Shown: positions 1-11,813 of the stretch, piece by piece
Position numbering within the stretch: the first letter of the stretch is position 1
Layout: the number at the start of each line of letters is the position of its first letter
Origin: Ulota crispa
Lineage: Eukaryota > Streptophyta > Bryopsida > Orthotrichales > Orthotrichaceae
Direction: 5' to 3'
NCBI GenBank assembly: GCA_963920765.1
Contig: OY987244.1
Location: forward strand, 5,024,501-5,088,500
Length of the DNA stretch: 64,000 nucleotides
Notes under the pieces: generated by a model
The model's input: only the letters and a program-made list of their open reading frames with translations
Database searches by the model: none
Told to the model about the DNA's origin: nothing
Translations under genes and position numbers: made by a program

Positions 1-10
1 TTGAATATAC

Positions 11-1938
11 CAATTGTTACCAGAGCCAGAGGCACCAGTAATGTATTGTTTGCTGTCAAACAATTCAGCAACAGATCCCTGGAAATTCAATGCAATTGAT
101 GAAAGTGAAAACGCAAGAATGCACACTCTTTCATGTTTAATCAGAAAATTAGTGATCGAAGACTCTGAGACATAGCTATTTGATAACTCAGATTCTGTTA
201 ACCTCCATTCACTGCAACTGCTGAAGTTTATAAGACTTAAACCCTAAATCCTAATAAGGAAACGATTCATGTTATACCCAGCTAACTCTTCACCATTTTA
301 CACAAATCGTACATTATGCCGCTTTTTCCATCACCTGATGTTACATATAGTGAGCTGATCACATATGTCAACACATCCTAATTATTCTTTCCAGAAACCT
401 GCGTGTAAGGCACTCTCGACTTCGGTTATAAGTAGGCTTACGATTAAGCAACTGATTCAAAAAGCACATCAAGTGTTAAAAAACATGCATACCTTAAGGA
501 GCTGGTTGATTACCCCCTCCTCCATATCTATTAGCACTGCTCTGGCCTGCACAGACGATCACAAATTGAATCAAAGCATTGAATTATATTTATAATTGAA
601 ACAATGTCCAAATTGACACTTCATAATTGATTAAATGTGCCCAAATTGACAGAAAAGTGTCCTAATTAACAAAAAAATGTCTAGATTGATACATCCTAAT
701 TGACAAAAAAATGTCCAAATTGACAATGTTTCTTGTAGTGATATTGAGATCAGAGTGGATATCCAAACATGTTTTTGCTCAAAATGGCCACCCTGTTGCG
801 CTGCCTCACCTTCAAGAAGTGAATGGGAGTATTGCCGCCATTCACAGAAAGCTCCCGGGGTGGCGAGTAACGTTTGTCCACATTATGAAAGAAACTGGAC
901 ACAAGAGTTGCTCTCATACAAGCTTTGCCACAACCATAGTGACATGACTCATATACCATCTCAGAAAAATCAGAAAGAATAAGAGATTTACCATATTAGG
1001 AAAACTAAGAAAAACAGTACATTCTAGGACTTTCACTAGTATTGTCATTATGCAAAACTTAGCATATTACTAAAAAAAACAAGTGTGCAACTTCATGTAC
1101 AATATTGAAGTCTCAGTGATTGCCTCCAAGAATTTCAAATAATTACAACTTTGAGCTAGAGCTATGCCTACATTTATTGTACATAAGATTGAGGTGAAGT
1201 ACAAAATGGTCCCTCGGTTGTTCCCAATTCACCTAATATGATGTTTTCAGAGCATATTAAACTTCTGGAATGTGAACTAGAATTCTCATACCAGTTGTCC
1301 AAAACAGTTGTGCTCCAATACAAAAAAGACTTGTGGATTCTCTCTTACCTGCTGAGAGCGTGATCGAATATCATGTCAGGGTTACACGACGCGTGCTCCC
1401 GCAATGCCATGTCCCAGAACCGGCATCCTATCTGCACACACAATCGATCATGAAAACCACACGGTTTTTGAGTAATCCCTACCGCTCTTTGTCACTACAA
1501 AATAACAAATATTTGTCAGAGAAAGAGATTGAAACACCATATTCAATAAATTGGGAAAAAGGATTCATTCGGGGACTTCTAAAGTTTGCATTTTTGAGAT
1601 CATGTTGGCGATTTAGAGTGACTTTTGTGATGACTTCTTCAAAGTCTTACATCAATGATGTAGAATCTTGCATGATTTATCATAAAAATCACTCTAAATC
1701 GCCAAAATAATCTCAAAAATGCAAAATTTAGAAGCCCCAAACTGTATCATTTTTCCCAATTTGTTGAAAATGATGTTTTGAGAGTTCGAGTAATTCATCG
1801 TGTCAGTTCTGTTACGTTGTGAAGTACAAAAAAGACTTCGTATCAACAAAAGAGTTCAGACTTTTAAAGAGAGAGAGAAGTGGCACACACCTGGTTTCCA
1901 CATTGGCCGACTTGCAGTGTTATGATTTCTCGAGGCAT
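11..1938 (-). CDS. TUBE1: epsilon-tubulin, N-terminal part (gene continues off the left edge)
   Basis: Five exons splice in phase on the minus strand. Exon 1 (1938-1891) begins MPREIITLQVGQCGNQ, the tubulin nucleotide-binding start. Exon 2 (1431-1349) reads IGCRFWDMALREHA. Exon 3 (894-810) contains SSFFHNVDKR across the junction. Exon 4 (546-493) is ARAVLIDMEEGVINQLLK. Exon 5 (78-11) contains FDSKQYITGASGSGNNW and ends at a GT donor. All junctions have AG/GT borders. The SSFF.NVD block and the FDSKQ.IT..SGSGNNW block match epsilon- rather than alpha-, beta- or gamma-tubulin. Epsilon-tubulin supports triplet microtubules of centrioles and basal bodies, so in a land plant it points to flagellated sperm. 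The GTPase glycine-rich loop and the C-terminal half lie outside the window. Identification is from recalled family sequence and was not searched. No disruption is seen in the visible part. Confidence 0.88.
1015..1290. repeat. dispersed repeat in epsilon-tubulin introns 2-3, partner of 41.1-41.7 kb
   Basis: This stretch is clearly similar, in inverted orientation, to 41110-41309 plus 41620-41680. Shared landmarks are the sequence around GTACATTCTAGGACTTTCAC (1017-1036) and the sequence around TTGCCTCCAAGAATTTCAAA (about 1120-1140). The copy here lacks the MITE that splits the other copy, so it serves as an empty-site reference. It has no coding capacity that I can see. Confidence 0.7.
1544..1765. 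repeat. foldback MITE-like element in epsilon-tubulin intron 1
   Basis: The two ends are inverted copies of each other over roughly 90 bases, with blocks such as GGCGATTTAGAGTGA pairing with TCACTCTAAATCGCC and GCATTTTTGAGAT pairing with ATCTCAAAAATGC. The outer parts pair AATTGGGAAAAA with TTTTTCCCAATT. It lies wholly within the intron and carries no ORF of interest. A similar terminus (TTTAGAAGTCCC...) is visible near 50540-50580. Confidence 0.7.
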
Positions 1939-3370
1939 ATTGACACCACGTACTCCAGAGCCAGCTTCAAAGGGGAACCCAAAAGATTTGACTCGTTTTA
2001 ACTTACAGGTGAAACACCAAAGTGAGATCAGATTTTTTGTCAGATGACTGACTGAGAGTGTGACACTGCTTCAATAGAATTAAATGCGAAGAGTGAAAAG
2101 ATCTTTCTGCTCCAACTCCAAGCGGTGTCTGAAAGTACCGTAGTCACAAATGTAGCTTAATTTAGCAAATCTTATACTAAAAAAATTTTATAGCTTCGAA
2201 AACCGTGATTACCGCGATGTTAGAATTGAAATTTTAGCACATTTGGCAGTGTTGTAGCAAATTCACCTGGTTAAGAAAATCGCAGTTTAAGGGCACCGGT
2301 TCCTGAGAGCTTCACTAGAAAAAATCCAGGATGGTGGCTGCAACTCTGCCAATTCACGGGAAGATTATATAGGCTCCAAGAAGACTGTGAGTACACTTGT
2401 TCCCACGTTCCCAACACGTTCTTGAGATGATCCCAAAAAGTTCTCGCCACGTAGCACTGTTTCTTGGGTTTACGGATTCAGGAAAAATCAGCTTTGGAGG
2501 GAATGTTTTCAAAATTCTAGAAAGGTTAACTGTTTAAGATATTCACAAATCTTTTACCAATGAATATTGAGGAGAACCCGAAGCTTTTAGAAAGATGAGT
2601 TTTTATAGTATTTTTTAATGAGGTTTGGAATTTTTGATGTATATTGTCATGATTTTATTGATGTAGACGATGGTCTCATTCTTTAAATGGCTTTACACTG
2701 CGCTTTATGTAATAAATCACAATAATAGTCCCTCCTTTGTTTGCACTATATTGATTACAAGCCTTGCTTAGTTTCACCTTTTGTTGTTACATTCATCTCT
2801 TCAATTAACCCCTAAAATTTCTTCAAATATAGGTTATGGAGAATTTGTTTAATCTAGCGTATAAATTAGACGTCTATCTTCTTTTTTGGTAGTTTAGATT
2901 GTGAAACGTGTGAAGTTTGTTGATGAGAATGTACACAATTTTCAATGTTACGTATGTTCTAAAGATATCCTCCACGAAAGATGAAGAATATACATGAACA
3001 TTAAAAGGAAACCAAGATCAAAATCCCACTCCAAATCCTAAAAACCCAACCACTCCATAACGCAGATGCTCGAAGCGGTTCTCAAGACACTGAATAAACT
3101 GAAGAACACAGACTCATCGTTGTGTACAAGGAAAAGAAAAAACATGAAATGCTTGCACAGGCACATCTGATGTCAGAAAATCAGAGCAAGTGCAAGTGCA
3201 AGAGCAAGAACAAGTGCAAGTGCAAGAACAAGAACAAGAGCAACAGCAACAGCAACAGCAAGTGCAAGTGCAAGAGCAAGTAACTGAAAAGCCATTAACA
3301 AAGAATGGTTGTTGGTTTGATTAAATAATTTGCTTGTAAAAGGATGGCAAAGTTTACATGGATTATTATG
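1939..3370. other. intergenic region between epsilon-tubulin start and the TPR gene stop
   Basis: This holds the presumed promoter and 5' leader of epsilon-tubulin and the 3' end of the TPR gene. I recognise no conserved protein in any frame. The only distinct structure is a hexamer-like tandem repeat near 3181-3286. Confidence 0.5.
3181..3286. repeat. GTGCAA/GAGCAA/AACAAG simple tandem repeat
   Basis: A run of six-base units varying among GTGCAA, GAGCAA, AACAAG and CAACAG continues for about 105 bases, just downstream of the TPR gene stop codon. It is non-coding on present evidence and probably lies in its 3' UTR or immediate flank. Confidence 0.8.
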
Positions 3371-6300
3371 TTAAATATCTATGATATCACTATCCTGATC
3401 AGCCTTGAACGTGTTGGACGCAGGTGCAGCAACAGCAGCAGCAGCAGGTCTGCTACCGAGATTTCGTCCACCTCCAATTTCGTTTACGAAACCAAAGCCG
3501 CCGAGATTCTCTTCACCGACATCACCATCATCTCCATCTTCGGAGGAGGAGCTCAACATGGCTAACCTCAAATAGTAAGGCTCGATCTCTTCTGCTCGTC
3601 CAGCTCTGTCCAGCAACATGATGATCAACTCCAGAGAAAGCACCAGCTGTGGGCTGTGAGGGCCCAGCTCCTTCTCTTGAATCTCCAGCACTCGCTTCAT
3701 CAACGACAACGCCTCCTCGAACTTGCCACTTGCATGCAAAATGGACGCCAAGCAGTTGCATGCTTCTCCTGCAAAACCAAAAACCGAAACCAAAACATAA
3801 TAAAAACACACTAATTTTCAACATTCTAACTTGCTTTGTAGATGCAAATGCAGACTATCATTTTTCAGGGAAAAGTGTAAGATCTTGTCCACTCGACAAG
3901 TGGTCAAGATCGAAATGAGTTATTATTGAGGAAACTTGAAGCCAACAAATGTATCAATAAATAAGAGGATATTCTACATGATAGTTACGAGAAAAAAGGG
4001 AAAATTTCATGGGTACCCCTGAAGTTTGCAATATTTACATAGACACCCCTGCTTTTTCAGAAATTGCACAAATATCCTTGGACCAAAAAAATTCAGGCGT
4101 TTGTTTTGTTGTGCATGCCACTTCCCTTCTTCCTTTGTGCACACGTTGCTTCTTTTTTGTTTCATTACATTCACTTCTTCAACATTGGTCATGCAGGAGG
4201 TACAAGCACAACAAATAAATGCCTAAAAATTATGGTCCAAGGGTATTTGTGTAATTTCTGACAAAGCAGGGGTATCTATTTAAATATCGCAAACTTCAAG
4301 GGTATCCATGAAATTCTCTCTTATAAAAATACATGTTTTGACAGTAGTGATTATTGAGTAAGAGTTTGAAATTTCGGTTATTTAGAATTTGAGTACATAA
4401 GCAGTATGGTTTTGGTCAATGCCAGTGACTCACCAATTACAGCGCTATCATGATCAAAATGAGCTTCCCGAATGTGCAGAGCTCGGCGAGCAATAGGTTC
4501 GGCTTCGTCCAGACGGTCCAAATGGTGCAAGGCAGTTGCCAGCATCTCCAAAGGCACCGACACTTGCGGTGCATCTGGACCTAAGTCTTCCACGGCCAAT
4601 TTCAAGCTCCGACGCAGCAGTGGCACACACTTGTCGTGTTTTTCACCAACAGCATATGCTGTGGCCAAGTTTTGTAGATGCACGATCAAGGAAGGGTGGT
4701 TCGGACCAAACAATTTTTCTTTCACCACCAAGTTTGCTTCCCACAGCTCCTCAGCCTCGTCATTCCTGTTCATCAAAACCAGATTTCTCAGCAAAACAAG
4801 TGAAGCTCAAGAAAAAAAACACAAAAAAAAATCCATGCCGCCAAAACAGTGGAAATCAATTCACTTTCTTAGCTTCTTTGCTTTGGGACCACCATCATCA
4901 AGAAACTTAAGCACGAAAATACCAAAGCTTAGTAAATAGTGCTCAAAGTGCATTATGGACTTATGAAAATATAGATAAGGAATTGCTAAAGCCACACCCG
5001 TATGAGCATGCAATTTGAGAATTTGATGCTATTATTTTTTATTCAAGTGGTCCATCATTCATTCAATTGTGGCATTACCACCTCCTTAGAAAGAAGAAGA
5101 ACAAATACAAATTTTATGTTTAACTTTTATTGCACCATTGCTACTTTTTTATATATTTTTGCTTTAGGTAATTCAAACGTCCTATATTTTCAGTGTCAAA
5201 TTCAAGCACCTTCCAATTTTTTTGAATATAGCCTTAGAAATAATGATAGAGGTGAAACAAATTTTTTGATCCAAATCAAAAAAATCAGCATTAAATTCTC
5301 ACATTTCATGCTCAAGGGCTGTTAAAAAATTTTGGGTGTGGTTATCCCAATTCCATATATAGTGTACACTAAGCAGAGTAAACAGTGGTAGTTGTCAATG
5401 CAATTTACCTATCTATAAAGCTGAGCAGCTCCGCCAAATCTGCTCGGGCTGTTTCCATGGATGCATCATCATCGTCCAACTGGCTACATCTCTCCATGAT
5501 TTGCATTCCCTCGTGATACAACGAGACGGCTTCATCAACCGATCCTGTGAATACCGAGAGATTCCACAATCATGTGTTGTATACAATCAAGACCTTTAAA
5601 AAAATATAGAACAAGCGTTGAACCGGAAGTGTCTCTAGCCTAGATTTAACTTTCAATACAATTCTTTGCATGACCCTCACTAATTGAAAAATCAAACACC
5701 ATACTTGAATGCCACTATTTCTAAAACCACTGATTATGATTCACCTAGAGATGTAGATTTTCATTCTTTGCAATGATGGGCACCAATATGATGTCGTTGC
5801 TTCGTTCTCTTTCAATGCCATAACTTTCTACACATTCAATGAAATCCTCTGGAAATATGTATTGCATACCCCTGGTGGCATATACTCGAGCTAGTGCACA
5901 TTTGGCAACCCCAACCTTTCCGTCCTTCGCTCCATAAGTTTTCTCCACAAGCTTTAATGCTCTGCACCACCAAAAGAAAGTGCGTTTAAAATTCAGATTA
6001 AGATCAGAACAATCTAACAAAGTGAATTAAATATTGGTTAGCAAGGAATCCTGCAATATAAGTGCAGAAATCAAAGACTGCAGAACCGTAGTTAAAGCTC
6101 TGGAATCCTCAGCGTATTTGTAATCATATTCAATGATCTCAAAGATGTTAGAAAACTAGCATGACCTTCGATGGTATTACTCCCTTACGTATAGGCTACA
6201 AAAGAATTTGAGCAAGAAAAACATGGAAGTACATAGTAGGAAAAAAAGACCACCAAAGAGGGGTAAAAAGAGATAAATGTAAATGAACAAACAAGTCGAG

Positions 6301-9300
6301 AAGAGGTTTTTAATTGGAAATTTTGGAACAAACCTCTGCAAAGCAACTTCAGCTTCAGCAACCCTCTCATCTTCCAAGAGGCATTGTCCTAGTTTTGAAA
6401 GAGGGAGTGCAAGTGTTTCGTCACTGGAGCCTTTTGTTTTCTCAATTATGGACACAATACGATTGTAAGCGTCGATGGCATTTGCAGATTCTTCCAAGTC
6501 GTGGTATGAGGAGGCTAACCCCAAAAGTGTGTCTACTATCAATGGACTCTCGTATCCTGTACAACAGAAAAAAACAGAATAAGCAAAAAAAGGCCTCTTA
6601 ACACGTCACAAGAAATGCTCAAATAATATTAAAAATTTCAGGAAAGAAAAAACTAAGGAGAAGGATTTTGATTATGTACCGACTAAGTCCTCTTGAATTT
6701 CAAGGCTTTTTAGAATAAGTGGAAGTCCCTCTTCAGGTTTGCCTATTTCAGTGTACATAGTTCCCATGTGCTCTAATATCCTGTCGGCAAGGGGTTGCAG
6801 TGAATCGATCCCAACATCCTCCATTAGACCTTTAATCTGCAGGCATGCACACGTTGAATTAAAATACTTGAAGCAGTGACAACGGCCTCGTATGTGCTCT
6901 ATTCCAATATTTGAATAAATTATTAAAACGTTGTACGTTTCAATGACATAAATGCTTCAAAATTCTATGTTTAACATCTTGAAGGTTCATATCACATGAA
7001 CGTTTAAACGTGTAAATCTTCTCAAGAGCTTTCCAACAATGACCACGTATTCTCCATCACGTCTCGATCACAGAGGCCTATGATAAGATGACAAAAATTT
7101 ACTGAAAAAGAAGCATTTACCTTAAAATAGATGCTGAAGAAATATATACACTAAGGTAGGAGGCTCATGAATGGACCATCTAAGGGCTAAAACTGAATTT
7201 TGGGGAGGTGAAACTACTTGAAATATTTTCCAGTAAATTTTCCTTCAAAGACGAGGAATTGGCATCTAACCGAAGTTGTTTCATATTTTTTTGGAGCTTT
7301 GTGGAATTAGTTATGAGATTTTGAAGCTGAAATGGCATAGGGCTCTAAAATGGTCCACCACCTCGAATGTACAGTACATTGTCTGTACATTGTTGAAGCC
7401 TATGAAAAACAACATGTACAAATATAGTACATGAGAGGAGGTGGACCATTTTAGAGCCTGGACGCTTTTAGAACCTCCTACATTAGCAGAGAACTGGTGA
7501 ATGTTCACAGGTATAACTAAAGAGAAAGGGTCGGTTGCAATACAAACCTGGTCTAGAATTTTTTCAGCCTCTTCAATATCACCCATGCTCAGCCGCAACG
7601 AGGCAAGAGTATCCAGCATGGCTATTTGCTCCATTCCCTTGTAGCCAGCCTCGAGCTGCTCAGCTATAACCTCGAGGTTCGCTTCTATTAAACCAAGAGC
7701 AGAATCCGAATCTCCCTCCTCCGTCAATTTCACCACTTGGTCAGTAAGCTGTTGTAGCTGATCTTGCATGTCACTCACCTCATTCACCAGGCCCTTCATC
7801 TCATTAATATCCACAGAATGCCTGTTAATAGAAAAAATTCAGTCACAAGTAAATAAAATAGGATATAAACGCAACACCAACCTCAACAAGTAGGTAACAT
7901 TTGATCAATATTGACAATACTCAGTTCTACCTACAACAGTTTCATCCTGCTTGCTTAATCCCTAAAGGACCACATCAAAAATACGCAATCTACTTCGCTG
8001 ATTCTACTGAAAAAAAAATTGACCACAACTGAATTATATTTTCCACAATGTCACTATTTTGCATATTGGTCGTTTAAACACCATAAATATTTGGCCTTGT
8101 TGGGGTTGACAAAAAAGAAAAGATAACACAGATAGGAATGACTCACCCCATTTCCTTCAAAACCTGCTCAGCCATTCCATCATCGTTCATTGCCATAGCC
8201 TTTGCAAAACGATGGAACTGATCCTCAAGCGCTGGATCGGGAATATCCCTGGTAGTAAGATATTTAACCACAAGTGAATAAAACGATAACCAAGCCAATA
8301 TGGATTTATAGTATTTTTTTTCCCACTTGCAAAAAAGGAAAGATACTCATGCACAGAATGGCTTACCTCATTTCCTGCTCAGGCGTTTCATCGTCTTCTG
8401 ATAACATGGATTTTGCAAAAAGATTGAACTGATCGTTAAGTGCTGCATCGCCAAAATTCCTGGTAGAAACACAAAAATTGGCCAAGAGTAAATAAAAGGA
8501 TAATACAACAAGGCCACGAAAAAATTTCATCCACTTTGCTAAAGAGAAAATGGTAGCATTCAAGGAACCGCTCACCTCATTTCCTGGCCAGTAGTTTTAT
8601 CATCTTTTGATAACATAGATTTTGCAAATAGATTGAATTCATCGTCAAAAGCTGAATCACCAGAATTCCTGATAGAAGAAAAAATTAGCCTTAAGAAAAC
8701 AGAAATCAATGCAACATCAACTACATTCCACTTGCTAACGAGAAATGATAGCATGCACGGAACGGCTTACCCCATTCCCTGCTCAGCAGATCCACCATCT
8801 TTTGACAACAAAGACTTTGCAAACTGATTGAATTGATCCTCAAGGGCTGAATCACCAGAATACCTGAGGTAACAAGAAATCCAGCTTGAGGTAAATAAAT
8901 AAATAAAACTAAAAACAAAAGAATTTCATACCACTTGCTCAAAAAAGAAAGACAATAACAACACATGCATGGCTTACCCCATTTCCTTCATAACCTGTTC
9001 AGCCGTTTCGTCGTCTTTCTCTGCCATTGCCTTTTTGAAACGCTCAAATTGTTCCTCAAGCATGGAATCCCCGGAATACCTGAGAACAAGCAAAATTCAA
9101 CCACAGTAAGACAAAGGCTTTTCAGAACAACTACGGACACAACCATATCATTACCAAGTTGTCTGAACTGATTATCGTCTATGGCGACAAATTAGAGCCG
9201 AAGGAAAGACAAATTCCTCAACTTAAAATCAAAAATTGACACGAAAAAATTCTTTCAAACATCGAGAGCGTCAATAGTGTCTCGTTTTAAAACTAAAACT

Positions 9301-11382
9301 AAACGCAGATAGTACTAAATACAGCTTGACAATAATATTGTTCTTCTTACACCGGTTTCGTTTGAGTTGCTAAACAACAGCATATACAAGCATGGCTCAC
9401 CCCATTTCCTCAATAACCTGCTCTGCAAGTCTCTCGTCTTGTGACAAAATAGCCTTTGCGAAACGGTTGAATTGATCCTCAAGCACTGAATCAGCAGTCT
9501 TTGCTCCATTCCCAACTACTTCTAACTTGTTGAGGCCATCACTCCCGGATTTCCCTTCTGCTTTTCTGCAGTAATAGAAATTCTCCACAGATTAACAAGC
9601 TTCGAACCCTTTTGGCATCGTCAAAATTCTAATTAGACACAAGGAAACCACATGCACAATCTAGCAGAAGATCCAGCCGCTGGAGGTGTTTCGAGAAGCA
9701 TAGTATGTTATGATTCAAAACTACCTAAAATTTCAAAACAGTAGACCTAACTTAAACCGTCAATGCTACTAAACTACTTACTCTCATATTACAAAACAAC
9801 TCAAAGTTCACAAAGCTTCCAGATTTTGTTGGCAATGATAGGACTAGACATGAAAAGGACTCATTTACACTGTTGAGCAGAGCATTGATATAGTTCAATT
9901 AAAGGAGATATTATGTTCTCTTCTAGTTACTGTAACCAAAAGCCTGTCAAACAAATTATGTCATTTAGCCTGCCTTACATAACAAATTGCCTGTTCAGCT
10001 GCAGATGGCTATACTTGTCCCTTGAACGAGTCCCATTCAGTCTTTCAGAATGTCTGCATGCAACACACAAGTCATCAAAACGACTACCTTACTTCAATTC
10101 CCTACAGCAACAGAGCTCAAGTATAACAAGCGTGAGACAAAAATCAAACAAAAATTACTTTAACACTCCCAAAAAGTGAAGTAAAATTTGTCTACTTAGT
10201 GTACCTATTGCCAATGCAACGGTAGCGCTCCAGTGACACTCCGAGAAAGCTCGTAGATGGCTGACCTCCTTGCCGAGTCCCAGCTCTAGTGATCTGTCTG
10301 CGATTACGTGCACAGGAAACTAGTTGCAAATTAAGAGAGGGCAAGCTCGTCTTAAAGCATGCCTGAGGCCGCGTCAGAGCCTGACTTGTACCATGACGAA
10401 ACTGTATTGTACCGATTTTCCTGCATCATGTCAACAGTCTCCAAGTATTACAATCCCTAAGAACAACAGTTCCATCTTCTCTTAACATTTTTCAGTACCG
10501 CTTCTCCCAATTCGAACCATCTGCTCCATTGAGACGAGAATCTGGCAGATTCACAGTTGAAAACAAGCACTCTACTAACTTCCTCAACCACACTTCAACT
10601 AATGTCTTCAGTTCAGCAAAGTCAGGGACTGATGAGTTCTAAAATTGCAGAATCTCAGAACAAAAACGTGGCTTAGAAGTGACTCAGGGTCTTATTAGTA
10701 AAATTATACTCCCTCCGTCCCAAAGTGATCTCCCTGTTGGGATTTATTAGTGTCCCAAGATGATCTTTCTTGTTGGAGGAAGGAAACTAGCGACACTTGC
10801 ACATAGTCCAAAAGCATGGGCATGGTAACCAATCCCATGTCATCAACTGAGTGGCCACCGGTGCTCTTCAAAAGTGCATCAAAAATTCAGTTTTCAAGCA
10901 CTTTGAAACCACACTTTGAAAACTAATTTGAAACTCAAAATTTCAGAACAATAGGAGGACATCGAACTCTATTCATAGGTCAATTTTTTTTTGAAAAATG
11001 GTTCTTTTCAAGCTCAACCTACAACATTTTGTGTAATAGGAAGATCATTTTGGGACGGAAGGAGTATTATCCAGCTACAGAAGAGCGAATATAAGCACAA
11101 CTCTACTCAATAACAGTACGAAAGCTACAGTAAAAAAAAGTGGAGTAAGCTCAATGGTACTGTACGCCTTCAGAAGCGTTGAAATAGAAAACCCTAAGCC
11201 TTAAACCCTAAACCCTAAAACCCTACAATTCATCAGACAATTCACATACAGAACAACCGCATCACCGCTTCTCATGCATTGATTAATTTGTGACAACAAA
11301 CGATTTTGTGAGAGAGGGGCAGGGGAAAGAGCAATGACCCGGAGTTGACGACGGAGGATTGCATCACGAGTGATTTCGCCAT
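3371..11382 (-). CDS. kinesin-light-chain-type tetratricopeptide repeat protein, probably plastid-targeted
   Basis: Fourteen exons join in phase: 10420-10205, 9565-9401, 9079-8978, 8863-8771, 8668-8576, 8459-8367, 8248-8147, 7821-7548, 6836-6680, 6556-6334, 5961-5870, 5544-5409, 4765-4434 and 3768-3371. They give about 824 residues. The first supported exon is rich in R, S and T with few acidic residues, like a chloroplast transit peptide. A starting exon is tentatively at 11382 (MAKSLVMQSSVVNSG), but its donor is unresolved. Next come six tandem copies of a 31-34-residue unit, a coiled-coil-like stretch (MQDQLQQLTDQVVKL), then 42-residue TPRs of the kinesin light chain/nephrocystin-3 style (LDEAEPIARRALHIRE; GPHSPQLVLSLE). 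The tail is acidic, then Ala/Gly rich. TPR arrays bind partner proteins; the partner here is unknown. A resemblance to the Arabidopsis At2g31240 type is recalled and unverified. Introns carry at least three MITEs. Confidence 0.85.
3998..4320. repeat. family-1 foldback MITE (GGGAAAATTTCATGG termini) in last intron of TPR gene
   Basis: Left end GGGAAAATTTCATGGGTACC and right end GGTATCCATGAAATTCTCTC are inverted copies. The arms continue through CCTTGGACCAAAAAAATT and its inverse. Other copies are at 12948-13213 (5' truncated), 32828-33149, 35538-35768 (partial) and 37988-38309. A remnant lies at 11770-11813. It sits between coding exons 4765-4434 and 3768-3371. Short ORFs inside it recur with each copy and are not genes. 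Confidence 0.85.
7154..7483. repeat. AGGTA-type MITE (long-arm variant) in TPR gene intron
   Basis: Starts AGGTAGGAGGCTCATG and ends CCTCCTACAT, flanked by TA on both sides, consistent with a TA target duplication. It resembles the element at 20108-20840 (shared TTTTTTGGAGCTTTGTGGAA block). It lies between exons 7821-7548 and 6836-6680. Confidence 0.75.
8147..9565 (-). repeat. array of six tandemly duplicated exons inside the TPR gene
   Basis: Exons 9565-9401 (3' part), 9079-8978, 8863-8771, 8668-8576, 8459-8367 and 8248-8147 each encode one copy of a unit close to GDSALEDQFNRFAKAML-S-DD-TAEQ-MKEMG. Every intron interrupts the Gly or Arg codon after its second base, so exons can be added or lost without a frameshift. 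Two central copies (8668-8576 and 8459-8367) end in EQEMR or GQEMR and are 31 residues long. The outer copies end in KEMG and are 34. Adjacent introns also share sequence, as expected from unequal crossing-over. Confidence 0.9.
10709..11064. repeat. Stowaway-like MITE (CTCCCTCCGTCCC terminus) in 5' intron of TPR gene
   Basis: Begins CTCCCTCCGTCCCAAA and ends TTTGGGACGGAAGGAG, with TA on each flank. This terminus and the TA duplication match the Stowaway (Tc1/mariner-related) MITE group known in plants. The interior is non-coding. It lies in the probable first intron or leader of the TPR gene. Confidence 0.8.
11196..11224. promoter_or_regulatory. telo-box cluster (AAACCCTAA-like repeats)
   Basis: Several AAACCCTA/AACCCTAA units occur in a row near the start of the TPR gene. 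Telo-boxes are known plant promoter and leader motifs of growth-related genes. Their place relative to the tentative ATG at 11382 suggests either a first-intron location or that the true start is downstream. Confidence 0.5.
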
Positions 11383-11813
11383 TAGGGAAAGAATTGGAAC
11401 AGTGCTACTGCTCCGGTTGTGTCAAATGGTGCGGAATCTGCTGTTGGCTGTGAAAAACACGTTTGTTTTTCGTACAAAGCTCCAAGTTATGCGCCAATGA
11501 TTCACTCGTGATGATGTGAGAAGCTTAAACCTTGGTTGCTTAAAAGCTCTGGAATGAACTGAGAAAGTGGGAAATTGTGAATGTTTGTGTCGAATGGGAA
11601 CTCAAAGGTGGCACTTTTCGAGAGTGTTGGTGTGGAATCCACGGATAAGCCACGCGCTCTCGTGACGGGAGTCTTCGGCAGACACCTTGCGGATATGGTC
11701 CCCTTATAAAAGCGATTCCCCCTCCCCTCCTTATTAGCACATTCACACCATGGAACCAGGGTTTCTTTTTGGGAAAGTTTCATGGATACCCCTGAAGTTT
11801 GCAATATTTTCAT

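Noticed and set aside
4009..4261. Overlapping ORFs with the recurring peptide start MGTPEVCNIYIDTPAF and similar ones near 13032, 32803, 37846
   Set aside because: They are translations of the family-1 foldback MITE and recur wherever a copy lies, with frameshifts between copies. They are not genes.
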